A DNA stretch of 30,246 bases. It comes from Hypsibius dujardini. Lineage: Eukaryota > Tardigrada > Eutardigrada > Parachela > Hypsibiidae. The notes beneath the pieces are model-generated. The model saw only the letters and a program-made list of their open reading frames with translations, made no database searches and had not been told where the DNA came from. Each line of letters opens with the position of its first letter. Within the stretch, counting starts at the first letter, position 1. Of this stretch, positions 28,802 through 30,246 are shown in pieces. The stretch covers positions 1-30,246 of the forward strand of contig LRSR01014093.1 of NCBI GenBank assembly GCA_001579985.1. Direction: 5' to 3'. Both the position numbers and the translations under genes were made by a program.

Positions 28802-30246
28802 ATGAACACTACCGTTAATTTCACGATGGATTTGCGAAATTCGACCGAGCAACAACGCAACGTGCAGTCGTTAAATCTGACCTTGCAACAGCAGGCGGAA
28901 CTGTTGGCGTGGTCAGTCCTCACATCCTTCATCACTTTGACCGGAGTATTCAACTGCCTCGTTCTTCTCATTGCCACTCGGCCGAAACGCGGCAGCACAC
29001 GCGGAATCAACATGCTCATTTTCCACTTCATGGCGGTCCACTTGATAATGTGCGGCCTGTGTCTGCCCGGCAACGTCATCACCGTGCAGATGCGCGCCCA
29101 AAACGTGACCTTTCCCCCGCATCTCTGTCGGTGTGTGCAGGCAATTCACGTGACGTGTGTCAGTGTGATTAACTGGTCGGACGCCGGTCTGGCGCTCAAT
29201 CGGTTCGTTGCCCTTTTCTATCCCCATTGCTACAAGGCATGGACTACCAAATGGGCCAACGCGGGATTGGTGATCCTCTCCTGGCTGCTGAGTTTACTCG
29301 GATTGTTTTTCATCATCCCTGGTAGGTTCAAACATTCCTCAATGAGCATACCCGTTTCTGACGCCCAACTAATAGACCTGGAAAGTAAAAAGAAAAGTCA
29401 ACAAAATACAGTACTTGCTTAGCAGATTAAAACAACAGTCATCAAATTGTTTAGCTTACTTGGGGCATTCTTCAACTGCCAAATTCAGAATCATTTCAAA
29501 CTAATTTTTTTATGTAGACCTCCTTCAGTGATGAATATCCAAGTCATTGAAAATCGAAAATTAGTCGAAATTAGCTCGCTAATTTTAATTCTGTTTTTAG
29601 TTTATCTCGCTAATTTTAATTCTGTTTTTAGTTTCTCTCGCTTAAATGTTTAGGAATTATAATTGTTAGTTAGGATCTTTAGTTCACTAAAAACAGTTTA
29701 AATATCTTAGCAAATGAAGCTTTAGTTTAGCTTTATTATGCATTTTAGTTACGCCATTATTCATTTTAGCTATAGAATAGTTAGACAAACGGTGGCAGTT
29801 TTTGCACGAAATTTGCAGCAAACATTGTGTTTCTCTATCGATTAGGGACGGCAGGCCAGCTGACCTCCAACGCGATGGGATTGTGCGTGTACATCCCAGC
29901 GGGGAGCTTGGGCAAGGCAGTGACGTTTTTGCAGTACGCTGCTTACGGGATCACCGGCGTCTTGGCATTTGCAATCTTGTGGAAAACATGCCAACGGCGT
30001 AAAATGGTCGGCCAGACTGTGATGAATCACCAAAATCGGCGCATCACATTACGGCGCCTGAAAATGGCCAATCTGCTGCTGCTGACTTATCTGTGGAGTG
30101 CTGTCTGCACGTTGCCGTGGGTCGCCATCGTGTACGTGGGACTGCAACGGTTTGGGGGAGACCCAGTCCTGTCGCTCTGGCAGCGAACCTGTTTGGCCGC
30201 TCAGTACGCCGTTACCCCGGTACGCTTGGGGAACGAAAAACTCTTT
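28802..30246 (+). CDS. Rhodopsin-like (class A) GPCR, 5' part, cut by window end
   Basis: Exon 1 28802-29321 (ATG at 28802) and exon 2 29846-30219 join in phase 1. The next donor is likely ccg|gtacgc at 30220. 298 residues are visible. The N-terminus has four N-glycosylation sequons (NTT, NFT, NST, NLT) and no signal peptide. TM1 about 36-58 carries the conserved Asn (GVFNCLVL); TM2 70-90; TM3 109-135 ends in NRF instead of DRY; TM4 has the conserved Trp in LVILSWLLSL. In exon 2 an extracellular-loop Cys (GLCVYIP), TM5 (YAAYGITGVLAFAILW), TM6 with CTLP in place of CWLP, and the start of TM7 (AQYAVTP, the NP equivalent) follow. Ligand class cannot be named; amine/peptide receptor-like invertebrate orphans are the nearest type. 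Intron 1 (29322-29845) is AT-rich, with a duplicated TCGCTAATTTTAATTCTG block near 29575 and 29609. Confidence 0.85.

Overview
This is animal nuclear DNA. It has small exons with GT-AG introns and many short terminal-inverted-repeat (TIR) elements. The gene content is a presynaptic-type C2 protein, gamma-glutamylamine cyclotransferases, a secreted Kazal protein, a class A GPCR and a cluster of insect-Gr-like seven-TM receptors. This suggests an ecdysozoan invertebrate (arthropod or tardigrade grade). The phylum cannot be fixed from the sequence alone.

Layout. 1-2026 (+): end of a C2-domain protein (Piccolo/Fife/RIM-like C2A). 2640-9770: a tandem segmental duplication, each copy carrying one two-exon GGACT gene on the minus strand. 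The copies differ by TA-flanked MITE insertions (4886-5270, 8727-9111) and a mariner relic (5930-6832). 10187-10439 (+): an exon resembling the second half of a RIM-type C2B domain, so the GGACT genes may sit antisense inside a large intron of the C2 gene. 10980-26873: three related four-exon 7TM receptor genes. Receptor 1 is on the minus strand; receptors 2 and 3 are on the plus strand. A Kazal-type secreted protein gene (18165-19908) and about 3.5 kb of repeat-rich, gene-free DNA lie between receptors 2 and 3. 28802-30246 (+): the first two exons of a rhodopsin-like GPCR cut by the window edge.

The main result is the receptor cluster. I assembled three proteins of 447, 443 and 448 codons. 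All introns are phase 0, and the last sits just before a final TM helix with the pattern G-x3-T-F-x6-Q-Y, preceded by a conserved SxCFGTR[KR]AVP segment. TM count, loop arrangement and last-intron position match the insect gustatory/odorant receptor superfamily, but the sequences are highly divergent. Receptor 3 is intact over all four exons except for one in-frame TGA. Receptor 1 has its first intron on the opposite side of TM3 from receptors 2 and 3.

The rest is rich in small transposons: at least six TIR elements, foldback repeats in receptor introns, and relics of a DD37D (maT-like) mariner family. No RNA genes, CRISPR arrays or prokaryotic features were seen.
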